Assembly (NCBI RefSeq): GCF_029168945.1
Contig: NC_083603.1
Coordinates: 50,974,406 to 51,038,405 of the forward strand
DNA: 64,000 bases
Origin: Cannabis sativa
Taxonomy: Eukaryota; Streptophyta; Magnoliopsida; Rosales; Cannabaceae
Direction: 5' to 3'
Shown here piece by piece: positions 11,467-22,279 of the stretch. Positions within the stretch are counted from its first letter, which is position 1, and each line of letters opens with the position of its first letter. A model generated the notes under the pieces. It worked only from the letters and a program-made list of their open reading frames with translations, had not been told where the DNA came from and searched no databases. The translations under genes and the position numbers were made by a program.

Positions 11467-12999
11467 ATTGGCGCCGTCTGTGGGAAACGATATTTTATAA
11501 TATTTCTATTATTTTTGGAGGAAAATCATGACGCGATGAACTTAGTATACACAGAATCAACCTCAGTTTAATCAGAAAAAATGTGAGCAATCTCAGCCCC
11601 GACACTCAGAGATCAACCAAAATCAAGAGATCATCAACAACACTGTTTAAAGCAACATAAAAGATCCCAAAAGAAAGAAAATTCACATCAGCAAAGTCAA
11701 ATGAACATCTCCGTTTGAGATTATCCACAAATAACCCCAACCTGAGAAAAATTCCATATCAGCAAATAGAGAAGAATCAGAGATATATAATATATTCTCC
11801 TAGGAGGGAATGACTTCAACTGCTCTCTCGGATTTCGGAGCTGCCCAGATTCTGAGGACGCTCTTATTTTGGAGCCGCTCAAGCATAGATGCATTTCTGT
11901 GACCCGTATAAAAATAGAGCATATATAAAAACAGGGCATGATCGCACAATCAAAATTATGGCATAAAGAAGAAGGTCGAAATGAGGGAGCAACCCATCGT
12001 TGTTCTCGCAGCCACAAAGAAGCGATCCCAAAAATAGCAACGAAGGCTCCAATATTCGCAAAATCAAGGCGTACAGTACATTCCGCACTTCGCACTTCAA
12101 ACTCCGACGTTCCATTAGAGAAATGTATCTGGTCGTCACTGGAGGTCACGAAGCTCTAAATCAATGAATTGCAGATCCGTTTAGGGTGAATAAAGTGGAT
12201 ATTCATCTGGTATTTGGAGAGCGCATGGAGAGATGGAGAATATGGCATCGAAACCCACCTGATGGACTTTTCTGTCGCCAGAAGATGAAGCTGATCAGAG
12301 AATTCCAAATGACACCGTTGGGTCAAACCGAAACGGCTCAATAAAATCCATCATAAATGAGAAACCAAACGGTAATGAGTTTTTGATTTCTTAATCTGTT
12401 GGTCTGCCTCTTCAATGAATTTTTTGACTTTAATGTACTGCTTTGATTGAGCGACTTTACCGTGTACAAAGAGGAAGAACTGGGAGGAGCCTGAGTATTG
12501 AAAGGCCATTACCTGCTGCTACAAAAGAAACAAAAAGGAGATTGAAAAATACAAAACCGTACAGGCTCGCTGGGCCTAGTCTTTTCATTAGAACAATGGG
12601 CCCAATTCTTTTTGCTATTGAAATAGAGTCCAATGGCCATACATTGAATATGAAAATTCCCATGAATTTTTGTCACCACCCGTATTGTGTGCACAATAGC
12701 TTTTGTATATAAATAAAAAGAGCACGTGGCTTTGTATGCAAGGAGTAGAGAAGCATATAATATTCGAAAGTCATTTCGTTTTCGGTGGACTAGTTTCATG
12801 GAGCCCAATACTTGGCCCAAGCGAATGAAAAGTCTCGGATATACAAATTATATTCAGGTGCACGTATACTTTTCTTCTTGTCAGTTCATGCTTTCAAAAA
12901 TTAAATTAATATATGCTAAATTAATGAGAGAAAATCTAGTATGTATGTGAAATTAATTGGTAAACACTATCATATATCGAAGCTAAACTTTACTATATT

Positions 13000-14300
13000 T
13001 GCAAATTTGCGAGCCCGATATGTGCTCATTCTCGCATAATTACTTAGCAAATTTATTATTGCGCTTATCTATAATTGCAAATGGGCGAGCCTAATATAGT
13101 GCTCATTTTTGCGTTATTATTTAGCAAAGCCGCTATTTTATTTCTATTTGCAAATTGGCGAGCCCTACGTGTGCTCATTTTTTGCAAGATTATTTGACAA
13201 GTTCACAATTATGCTTATGTACTCTCAAAGAGGCAAGCTCAAACACTCATTTATGTATGCTAAAATACTAAGTATTTGGCAAGCTCGCGATAGTGCTCAA
13301 TTATTTTTACCCATTAGCACATCGCAGGTATGGCCAATGCCTCGCTTAGGCACCACTCCGATTCAATTGGGCAACACAAACCCAAAAGGTTTGCTGGCTA
13401 ACATCTCAAAAAAAATGAAAGAATCGAACCCTACTGAAAGGTTCGGGCGATGAATTAATTACCAAAGGCAAAAGACTTTTTTGTCTCATTTTAGGGCCCG
13501 ATGGCCCACTTGGTAAATACCACACTCTTATATATCGAATATATAAAAGTGAAGAGGTACGATACTTTAGAGGAACGAGAAGGAATCAATCAACGCCTGG
13601 ACGCTATATGTGCGGATAGCCCAAACGCCTACAGATTACCAGGTGCACTTTTTCCTTTATTTTAATCAAGTCCAACACTTTGGTCAAATAATTATTCTAT
13701 ATTTGATAAATTATTATCCGTTAACTTCTAAGGGGAATAGAAATGCATCTGAATGCATGATAAAGCTATGTGCTCATTTTACTTGCAAAGTAGAGTGAAA
13801 CATGACACTTATTTCTTGCATAATTATTTATGAGCGTATTGCAATACCTATTTTTTTTTTCATAATCACAAATTGGCGAGCCCAGTGTGTGCTCATTTTT
13901 GCATGATACTTAGAGCCAACTATAATGCTCATTTTTGTATACGCTCACAAATAATTGGCAAGTCGAAAATAGTGTTCATTTTTGCCCACGATTATGCTTA
14001 TCTAATCGCAAATTGGTGAGCACTGTCTGTGCTCATTTTTGCATGGCTATTTAGGAGCCAGGTATGCTCTTCATACATATATTCGTTCATTGGCGAGCCC
14101 AATGTGTGCTCATTTTTTGCATAATTATTTGGGCCAACTATGCTCATTCTTAAGTAATCGCAAATTGGCGAGCTACGTGCGTTCATTTTTGCTTAATTAT
14201 TTAGTGAGTCTATTGCAATAATTATTTTAATAATCATAAATAGGCGAGTCCAAAGACTCATTTTTGCATGATAAAATAACAAGTTTATTGCAAACCCCTG
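13000..14300. repeat. ~75-bp degenerate minisatellite inside the LTR element
   Basis: A unit built around TTGGCGAGCCC, then TGTGCTCATTTTTGCAT, then ATTATTTAG recurs with ~72-78 bp spacing. GCGAGC-type anchors lie at about 13010, 13086, 13157, 13875, 14014, 14093, 14167 and 14244. The array is in two blocks (about 13000-13290 and 13865-14300), separated by unrelated sequence at 13300-13860. Units differ by many substitutions. ORFs across it are accidental. Confidence 0.8.
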
Positions 14301-14866
14301 ATGGTGCTCGGTACTTTTAATACTAGCACATTGTATATATGGCCAAATCTATGCCTTATTTGGACGATTCATGAAAAAATTGCCTCTCCATCCTAACGGA
14401 CAGTACAGACTCCAAAGAGTTCTGCTGACAGGGCATCTTGAAAATATAAATGATGATCGACAGTCATTATGAAACCTCGATAAGGTAAAACTAAAGATCA
14501 CCTGCAATGTGACAGATCAAATGTCCCTCGAGAAAAGTTCAACGATTAGACAGCAACATGTCATCGCAAGAACTAGGGGCATGATAGGAGAGCAATTCCC
14601 ACAGTATTTCCTTGCATGATCGAAACTTGCGAGAAGGTGCGACCGAGATAGGGTCTAGTCGCACACTATGCATCGCATAGTAAAAAGAATAAAAGCGGGA
14701 CGTAGAGAGAAGTTAGCACAGTCGAGACATATATCGAGTATATGTGATGACCCGGTGTTTCTCCCTCAAGCCTATGTAAAGACTGCATCTTTACCAGCAT
14801 TTGGTCCGGATGATCAATGTGCACGACAACTCGACCAGAACCTGGGAGTTCTATGTTGTCAGCACA

Positions 14867-15525
14867 CATGAATGCCCGATACGTGACCCGTTTAATCGCA
14901 GGCATTCCATGAGGTAAGAACCCCGAGAGGTTCACACATGAATGCTCGATACGCGACGCGTTTAATCGCAGGCATTCCATGAGGTAAGAACCCCGAGAGG
15001 TTCACACATGAATGCCCGATACGCGACCCATTTAGTCGCAGGCACTCCATGTAATAAGAACCCCGAGAGGTTCCTACACGAATGCTTGATATGCGACCCA
15101 TTTAGTCGCAGGCATTCCATGTAATAAGAACCCCGAGAGGTTCGTACACAAATGCTTGATATGCAACCCATTTAGTCGCAGGCATTCCATGAAATAAGAA
15201 CCCCGAGAGGTTCATACACGAATGCCCGATACGCGACCTGTTTAGTCGTAACCATTCCATGAGTTAAGAACCCTGAGAGGTTCGCACAACAAAACAAACC
15301 TCGAGAGGTTTGTGCATTTATTTGAACCCCGTAAGGTTCATACATCAGTGCAAACTCTGAGAAGTTCATGCATCAATTAGAACCTCACAAGGTTCATAAA
15401 AACCCCGATAGGTTCATACACCGATGAAAACCCCGCGAGGTCCATGCATCAATATGAACCACGAGCGGTTCACACATCCAAAAGAATCCCGCGAGATTCA
15501 CATTTTTATTGTGCGATGGTCTTAT
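14867..15525. repeat. Exact 70-bp tandem repeat followed by ~25-30-bp palindrome repeat
   Basis: The motif CCCCGAGAGGTTC starts at 14921, 14991, 15061, 15131, 15201 and (variant CCCTGAGAGGTTC) 15271, an exact 70-bp period over six units. Beyond 15290 the array contracts to ~20-30-bp units that keep only a short palindrome of the form GAACCNCGNNAGGTTC, for example AACCTCGAGAGGTT, GAACCCCGTAAGGTTC and GAACCACGAGCGGTTC. All units can form small hairpins. Confidence 0.9.
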
Positions 15526-15666
15526 AAGAAACCTGCGAGTTTAGATAACCAATCGAAAATGTGACGCACAACATGAATAAGGCATCATGATCTCCGACAA
15601 ACGCGGGCTTGGACTATTTTTAGTTCTCCAGCACAGAGCAAGCTATACTGAAGAACTAGGGGCATG

Positions 15667-16329
15667 TGTTATAGGCATAAATCTACCCTCCCCGCGAGAA
15701 AGACTTGTCTATAGAGAACTCGCTGTATTGAAGGTGGCTCGCAATATTATAGTACTCGCGATCGAAAGAAAGGATCTCGCAATATTAACTTAAAGAGACC
15801 TCGCTATAGTAAGAAAGGCACACCTCGCATATTTGGTGAACTCGCAGTACTAATAGGGAAAGGTGCAAATACATACACCAATTAACGGAAGTCAACAGTC
15901 AAAACATTTAAGGAGCATTCATGACAAACGTTACATACATTTATAACCGTTGTAATTAATTTGATTAATAAGCATATTATTGTTATTATTTTGTAACGGT
16001 CTCATTATGGCCATTATTTGTAACCGATGCCTACTACCTATAAGTAGGGGCTTCTCCCTCCATTCAAAGGGGGGCTGATCTGAAGAAAGAAACAGAGCGA
16101 GAGTACTCTTTTCAACAGTGGATTAGGCAGGCCAAGCCCGAAGCTCCTGCTGAACCACTATATTTTTCTGTGTCTATTTTATACTATTCACAATACTCGC
16201 GTATATTATACACTATATTCTTTGAGTACTCGCCATTCTAAGTGAGTACTCGCATATCTATTTTTTGGTATCCAAGCAACCCTTGGATACTCGCACAAAA
16301 CTGGTGTTGTCGAAATTTGCTCGACAACA
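15667..16329 (+). repeat. Right (3') LTR of the non-autonomous element
   Basis: It matches the left LTR apart from a two-base deletion near 15760 and scattered single-base changes (for example in the CATTCAAAGGGGGG run). It is followed by the TSD CATAC at 16330. Confidence 0.9.
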
Positions 16330-16334
16330 CATAC

Positions 16335-16514
16335 ATGTGTTGGTGCCAACACAATGACTTGGACTTCAAGTTCTTTGATGCGCTACAGGGTGAGGTGGAG
16401 GAGTATATCTGCAGGACCCATGCGACCCCTGCCAATACTCAAGGTACTACTGCTGATGGGGAGCTTGATGAAAAAGGAGAAGAGGCTACTTCTCACCCGG
16501 TCCCACGGTCTTGA
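16335..16514 (+). pseudogene. Transposase_28-like gene copy 1, C-terminal exon part
   Basis: If the LTR element and one TSD copy are removed, the reading frame ending at 10801 continues directly into this segment and ends at TGA 16512-16514. The encoded end is acidic (GELDEKGEEA) and starts with an aromatic/Cys-rich patch. It corresponds to the acidic C-terminus of copy 2 at 50647-50875. The continuity is direct evidence that the LTR element inserted into this coding sequence. Confidence 0.7.
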
Positions 16515-17079
16515 GGAGAGGAGCATGGGAGAGCTGTGCCGTGATGGTAGTGCTTTTTCTCTTGGTGTGACACGTCATACAAGGAGTGGGGAACTCTCTT
16601 AATGCTTGACTTTGTGTCTTTATTGTTTTCCGAGAACACATTTATATTTGTGTCTCTTTTTGCTATATACACTTTTCTTAGTTGTGCATTGACACTTAAG
16701 TCCACATGAGTGGGTTTATTTATGTCCACTTGGCATGAAGTGCTTATTAGTTAGGACTAACAAGTCTTTTTCACATCTTTAGAACTTTTTAAGCGTATAT
16801 AACTTAGTTTATTCCGTATCTTAGTGACTTTAGAACTTAAGTTTAATATATTTTTTTGCACTTATTTTATTTTGATACTTATTATCTTTGTAACACAGGG
16901 TATTTAAGATAACATTAATTGTTGCCAATGGTAACTTGCATTTTGCTAGTCCGAGCAAGTTATCGGCATGGACCTTAATACTTTGGGTACTCGATTTTAG
17001 CACGCAACCCACTTGTCAAAGTCTCAAATGTAGGCCATTTGAGATGTCTTTATTAAGTGGAATTTTTTGAGCTACGGCT
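16515..17079. other. Non-coding flank downstream of copy 1
   Basis: AT-rich, with short accidental ORFs only. It is probably the 3' untranslated part of the decayed Transposase_28-like element. Confidence 0.4.
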
Positions 17080-17900
17080 CCTTGGAGCACCCTCACTTGA
17101 CATTTTTAGGAAGCTTTGACTTATTTTTTTTTTTGAAGGTGAATCATATTTTGGGAGTCTTGGTACCCCAAAACCTAAAAACCCTAATGGGAGATCTACA
17201 CTATCTTTTGGTGCCAAAAGATGGCACAGGTCGGCTAGGGCTTATGGGAAGCCCTTTATGGTGTTTCCTAGTTACTTTAGTCATATGAATACCAGAAAAA
17301 TACTTTGGCCACATTAGTTCTTGGCCAATTGGTAGGAGGGACATGTGTCATCTTTTGGGACACAAAGATGGCACAGGTCAGCCATAGGTGTTCTACACCT
17401 CTTTGTGACTTTTCTCACTTGTATTTGATACTTTGATGTTGGAAATATATTTTGACCAAAGAAATTTCACTCCAATTAATATGGTCGAGCTGTGCCATCT
17501 TCTTGTGCAAAAAGATGGCACAGGTCAGATGGCACAGGTCGGCTAGGTGGTTTCTACACTGCTTGGTTTTAATATGTTGATGATGAAAAAGTATTTTGGG
17601 CACAAATGTCCTTCCCATTTGGTGTGGTCAACCTGTGCCACTCATTTGTGCACAAAGATGGCACAAGTCAACTAACATGATTCTTGGGTGAAAATAGTTT
17701 TTTTCACTTGTGTTGTACTCCTTGGTATTGAGGGACCACATTTAGACAAATCTTATTTGGTGTTTCGAAAGTAGAGACAAGTGCATCTTTTTATGCCAAA
17801 AGATGGCACAGGTCGGCCATGCATTATGGAGTGACCTTGTGCAATTTTAACTTTATATTCAAGTTTTAGTCATGATATGCCTAAATATGTCAAGTCCTTG
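17080..17900. repeat. ~146-bp degenerate tandem repeat with a hairpin in each unit
   Basis: GATGGCACAGGTC or a close variant starts at 17220, 17367, 17514, 17657 and 17802, spacings of 147, 147, 143 and 145 bp (plus an extra partial copy at 17528). In each unit it is preceded by an inverted partner such as GTGCCATCTT, so the unit contains a stem-loop, best preserved at 17493-17522 with a perfect 10-bp stem GTGCCATCTT/AAGATGGCAC. The units are otherwise diverged. No coding frame crosses the array. Confidence 0.75.
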
Positions 17901-18954
17901 TTAGTTTCCAGATTAAGGTTTCTAAGATAAAAATACTTGTGTAGGGCCATAAACCCTAAGTTAGGCACACTTGGGTGTGTAGGTCCCAACTCCAAATGGT
18001 TGATTAGTGTTTTCATAAGTTTCTTAAAAATGTCATGAAACTCTCAAATAGGATGTCTCAACTTATTTGGCCTTTATGAGTGTAAGTCAAAGTCGCGAGG
18101 TTGACTTTTTTGACTTCTCAAAAATTGAATATAACACATTAAATTTATTTTTTGTCATTTACTTTCTTATAAAAATATATGCAATTTTATTTTTTTTGGG
18201 TGAATTCTACTATTTTTATTATTTATCACAAAATCGCTATCATTTTCTAAATTTTAAAAGAAGAAAATTATTTTTCTAATTTTAATAATATTACTTTATT
18301 TATAATACACATCAAAATATTATATTTTAGATTATATCAGTCAATAAGTACAATATATATATATTTAAAAAAAAAATTATAAAATTTGGGCAAAACGCAA
18401 CTTAATTCCTTGTTGATATAAAAACATATATGGGAGGAGATTAGTGACATATCAACAATTTGTTTTAATACAAATGAGATAATTTAACACATGCAAGCAT
18501 GCATGCATATTTACACCGATTAACAATAGAGGTGTTGCCGTCACAATCTCAAGCATGGTTGAAGAATTTCCCAGGTCAATCATTTTGCAACTGCATAATT
18601 TGAGATACCTTAGTATAAGAGAGCTTGGATCTTGGTACTCTGAATCCATATGGATTTGTTATTCTATAATGGGTTAGTTTATCATAAAATTTACTAATGT
18701 CAAACAAACTAATATTAGTCAATCATTTCAGTTAATATTACTCTCTCAAGTTCAAAGACATAGATGATTGCAGTCTATTAGCCAAGGCAAATTTGCAATC
18801 TCTTTAAAAACTATTGATTATTGAGTAAATGAATTTTTGTTTCAGTTAAGAGTTAATTGTGTTTATACTATATTAAGAGATATCAAGCTGAAATAATTTT
18901 TGAGAAAGAGAGATTATAGCAATTACCTTCTTATTATTAGTAGCAGGAACCTCA
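17901..18954. other. AT-rich intergenic sequence 3' of the NFD4-like gene
   Basis: No gene is recognised. 18120-18420 is nearly pure A/T. The last few hundred bases probably contain the 3' UTR of the minus-strand gene ending at 18955. Confidence 0.5.
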
Positions 18955-20259
18955 TTACTCCCTCAGAGAATGCATCATCAATCTTCTAACTATAACATGA
19001 TTATAGAAATTTCTGGTCCTGAAAAACAAGCCTAAGGCAGCAAGGGATCCCACAAGGGTAGCAAATGCCATAATAAGAAAAGACAACATGAAACAATGTC
19101 TTCCAACACATGTATTTCCATCAGCTGATGCTTCTTTATCGTATATATACCCAATAACTCTAACAGAAAAGATGTAAGATCCAACCGGACTAGCAATGGT
19201 GATGGTATTGAATATAGTCCCCAGATGTGCCACTCCAAATATCTCAGAAGCAATTGTGGGCATCAATGACCATTGAGAGCCATAACAAACACCAACCAGT
19301 ACCGAACCGATATATAGAGCACCAGGCAAACCAGAAGCAATCACTATATGTCCCACACTCATGGCTGCTAAAGTGATCACCATGAACAATGGCCTGGCCC
19401 ATCCTCTGACATGCAAGATGTAGTCTGATACATAACCAGCTCCGAAACGGCCAAGAAAATTCCAAATGCTCCACAAAGAGACCAACGAACTTGTCTCAAA
19501 ATTTCTGTAGCCGAGCGATCCTCCTATCTGACTAATGTTGTTTACTGTAGCCAGCCCTGATCCCAAACCACAAGCCATGGCAAGGAACAAAATCCAGAAG
19601 TCCACGGCCCGCATTGCTTGAAACAGGTTTAAGTTTTCTCCTGATTGCAAAGTCCTCTTATGATCAGCATCCATCTCTTGATTAGAGCTGCTAGGCATAT
19701 CGTGATACTCAGCAGGATATTGTGTTCCATTACTATCGAACTCCATTTTCCAAGCTCTAATTGCAATGCAAATAGGGGAGCCAATCAATAAGATTAGCAC
19801 AGCAAATGTGAAGGCACGAAGTATTGATCCAAGTGTAAGAACGTCACCTAATATAATGATGACCATAAGATAAGCAGCAAGAAGTAGAGCAATTAAGGAG
19901 AAACTATTGAGGTGCTTATTCTCATTGCCTTCATTTGTTTCATGAATCCTCACAAACCACATGAGCAATAAACAATTGATAGTTGGCAATAATGCCAGCA
20001 TGAGAAGAAATGAAGTAGGTTTGTTATACAATATTGTTTGATAAACTTGAACTAATATTGCTCCACTCAGACCAAGAAACCCCTAAATAGAAAAAAAAAA
20101 ACTTGTTAGTCATAAACAATTAGCGTGAGAAAACAACTTAAACATAGCTGATGTGTTAAAAATACACAGCTTAAAAAGAAGCACAAAATTGAATTGATTG
20201 GATTTCATTTCTGTATGTATTTTGGATTAATTAATCCAACCATCTAGAATTTGACTTTT

Positions 20260-20294
<35 letters not shown>

Positions 20295-21113
20295 TTTTCT
20301 GCTCAGTATTAATTATCTGTAAATGTCCCACCTCACTCAATCTTTCTTCTTCATATTTTATTTTTTTATCTCTATAACATGGAGTCCAATCTTAATAAGG
20401 ACTAAGCTTTATCTTACATTAAAATCGTTATGAGTTGGGGTGATTAAATATATGATTTGAAAGCAGAGAAAACAAAGCAAAAAAAGGCCCTTTTTATTCC
20501 AATAGCAACTTCTATAAAAAAATAATAAAATAAATTCACATAACTGGGTTCTCCACAAGAGAAAAAAAAAAAAAACGCAAAAACCTTCTCAAGAAACAAA
20601 TACAAACAGAGCCGAAAAAAAAATACTGAAGTTTACTAGTACCTTCATGATACCAACTATGGTTCCACTATAACGAGGGAAGTTCCGAACACCGGTGACA
20701 ACGTTGGCAGTATTGAAGAAGGACTGGGCATGGGCTGCCAGGAGCATGAAAAGGCACATGACCGGCACGTGAGGCCGGGGAATGAGGCCGGAGACAGCAG
20801 CCCACATAAGGAAATAGCCCAAAAAGCACTGGCCCGCCCCAACAAGGAGGACAAGCCAAGGCCCACGACGATAGAAGGAGGTAGTAGCAGTATCACAAGT
20901 AGCATAGGAGTAGAGAAGACCAGAGAGGAGGCCGCAATTGACACCGATGTCCTTGAAGACGGCGATGGTGTCGAGCGTTGACTGGTCGTAGTGTTGTGTA
21001 GTCTTGAGAGCCTGAGAGTAGATAGAGAAAGTGTAGAGCGAGCCACTCGTGGTTTGGATCCATAGGCTCGCCACTGTCGATACCCATTTGCTATTCAACA
21101 CACTTTCTTCCAT
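18955..21113 (-). CDS. NFD4-like MFS membrane protein (nodulin-like), intact, two exons
   Basis: This is a major-facilitator-type integral membrane protein of the plant NUCLEAR FUSION DEFECTIVE 4 / nodulin-like group; substrates of this group are mostly unknown. Exon 1 is 21113-20643 (157 codons, ending AAG|GTACTAG); the intron is 20642-20083 (ends TTTAG); exon 2 is 20082-18955, giving 532 aa. The N-terminus has the family pattern WIQTTSGSLYTFSIYSQALK, then KDIGVNCGLLSGLLY, followed by repeated hydrophobic segments. A hydrophilic loop lies in the middle (about residues 255-285, SSNQEMDADHKR), then a second helix bundle with NNISQIGGSLGY and SLWSIWNFLGRFGAGYVSD. The length fits the family. The phase-0 intron position is shared with the neighbouring paralogue, which supports both models. 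Confidence 0.9.
20263..20295. repeat. TA microsatellite in the NFD4-like intron
   Basis: An (AT)n run interrupted once, within the intron of the intact NFD4-like gene. Confidence 0.85.
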
Positions 21114-21304
21114 TTCTTCTTTTTTTTTTTCATTAGAGAGAGAGAGAAGTAAAGTACTAAACTAGTAAAGACTGCACAAACATTTTATTTTTTTTGGGAA
21201 GAAACAAACATTTCAATAATTTAGATATTTTCGTTGTGCTTTAAATAATTTACTACGTAATAATAAGTGTGAAACCTACAAACTAACTCACACCTGTCTG
21301 CTGA

Positions 21305-21310
<6 letters not shown>
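21114..21310 (-). promoter_or_regulatory. 5' UTR/promoter region of the intact NFD4-like gene
   Basis: AT-rich with an AGAGAGAGAG run just upstream of the ATG (about 21134-21146). No convincing TATA box was singled out. Confidence 0.35.

Positions 21311-21370
<60 letters not shown>
21311..21370. repeat. (CT)30 microsatellite upstream of the NFD4-like gene
   Basis: Sixty uninterrupted bases of CT (GA on the gene's strand), about 200 bp upstream of the start codon of the gene at 18955-21113. GA/CT tracts are common in plant 5' UTRs and promoters. Confidence 0.98.
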
Positions 21371-21372
<2 letters not shown>

Positions 21373-22279
21373 AAGATAAATTTAGTCTCTTTTTTGAAGA
21401 AACAGTTTTCAAATACTTTGTCAAATTTAATGTTGATATGCTCTGTAAATAGTCTTAAACTATATAAAAAAGATTCAGCAAAATTAATTTTACAACAACA
21501 AATACTGTAAATTACAATCATAAACTTGGATTTTTCCTTTTGAAAAAAAAAATGTTGGATTTTTCATGAAGCTTGTGTACAGATAAGAAATAATTTTTTT
21601 AAGAATATTTTTTAAAAATAAAATAAAAGATCAAATTTTTTTTTTAAAATAAGCAAAAGATCAATTTTGAAAATTGAGTCTTTGTTATGTTTTTTGCTTA
21701 ACTAAGTCTTTGTTATTAAAATTATTATAAAAAGTTATAATTAGAAAATATAAGGAATAAATTAATAAATTATTTGTACGGATAGTTACTTTAGAATAAG
21801 AAAATTGAGAAGATAGAAGAAAAGGAATCTAGAGAGAGGACAAAGTAAAGGGAAAAAAAAAAACAAATGCTCATTTATTCAGAGTATAGTCTACAAAAAC
21901 AAATCGTATAACTAGAGCTGTACTTAAAGATACGCACATAACAAATCCTACATCAAATGTGTACCTGGTAACAGCAACAACCTTAGCATAGTCCTGAACT
22001 CCTGGTCTGATATTCTAAAACCAGAATGACAAAAAAACCTTTTCATACTGAGACATAGAGAGCTTGACATGACCATATTCAACTCCAAGAAAAGCCAATT
22101 TCACAATAAACATTAACTGGTCCACACATGAGAAACCTTCACTCTCCTTTCAAACAATCACAAATTGTGAACACAATAAATCAATAAATAGCCATTTGTA
22201 GCACTAATAAATATGACCCCCTCTGCCAAGTACCAGCACTTTTTGCTTGCTACACAGCGAAGTTTATGTACATATTTGA
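21371..22279. other. Intergenic sequence between the two NFD4-like genes
   Basis: AT-rich, no gene. The part next to 22280 is presumably the 3' UTR of the upstream paralogue. Confidence 0.5.

Larger units (their letters stand above)
10802..16329 (+). mobile_element. Complete non-autonomous LTR retrotransposon (5528 bp)
   Basis: Two near-identical LTRs (10802-11466, 665 bp; 15667-16329, 663 bp) both begin TGTTATAGG and end CTCGACAACA. The 5-bp sequence CATAC precedes the left LTR (10797-10801) and follows the right one (16330-16334), a perfect target-site duplication. By eye the LTRs differ at only about eight substitutions plus a two-base indel, so the insertion is recent. The left LTR is followed by ATTGGCGCCGTCTGTGGGAA, the PBS/leader typical of plant Ty3/gypsy elements; purine-rich GAAGAACTAGGGG precedes the right LTR. 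The 4.2 kb interior has no gag, RT or integrase, only short ORFs and two minisatellites, so it must be mobilised in trans (LARD-like). Confidence 0.9.

Noticed and set aside
11721..12820. Several 60-142-codon ORFs in the interior of the LTR element
   Set aside because: Overlapping on both strands, no retroelement or other domain, likely chance.
14867..15525. CRISPR-like regular repeat array
   Set aside because: Contiguous 70-bp tandem repeats without unique spacers, inside a plant LTR retrotransposon; no cas genes.
20657..21087. Extra ORFs on both strands over exon 1 of the NFD4-like gene
   Set aside because: Out-of-frame shadows of a GC-rich exon; the correct frame has the family motifs.
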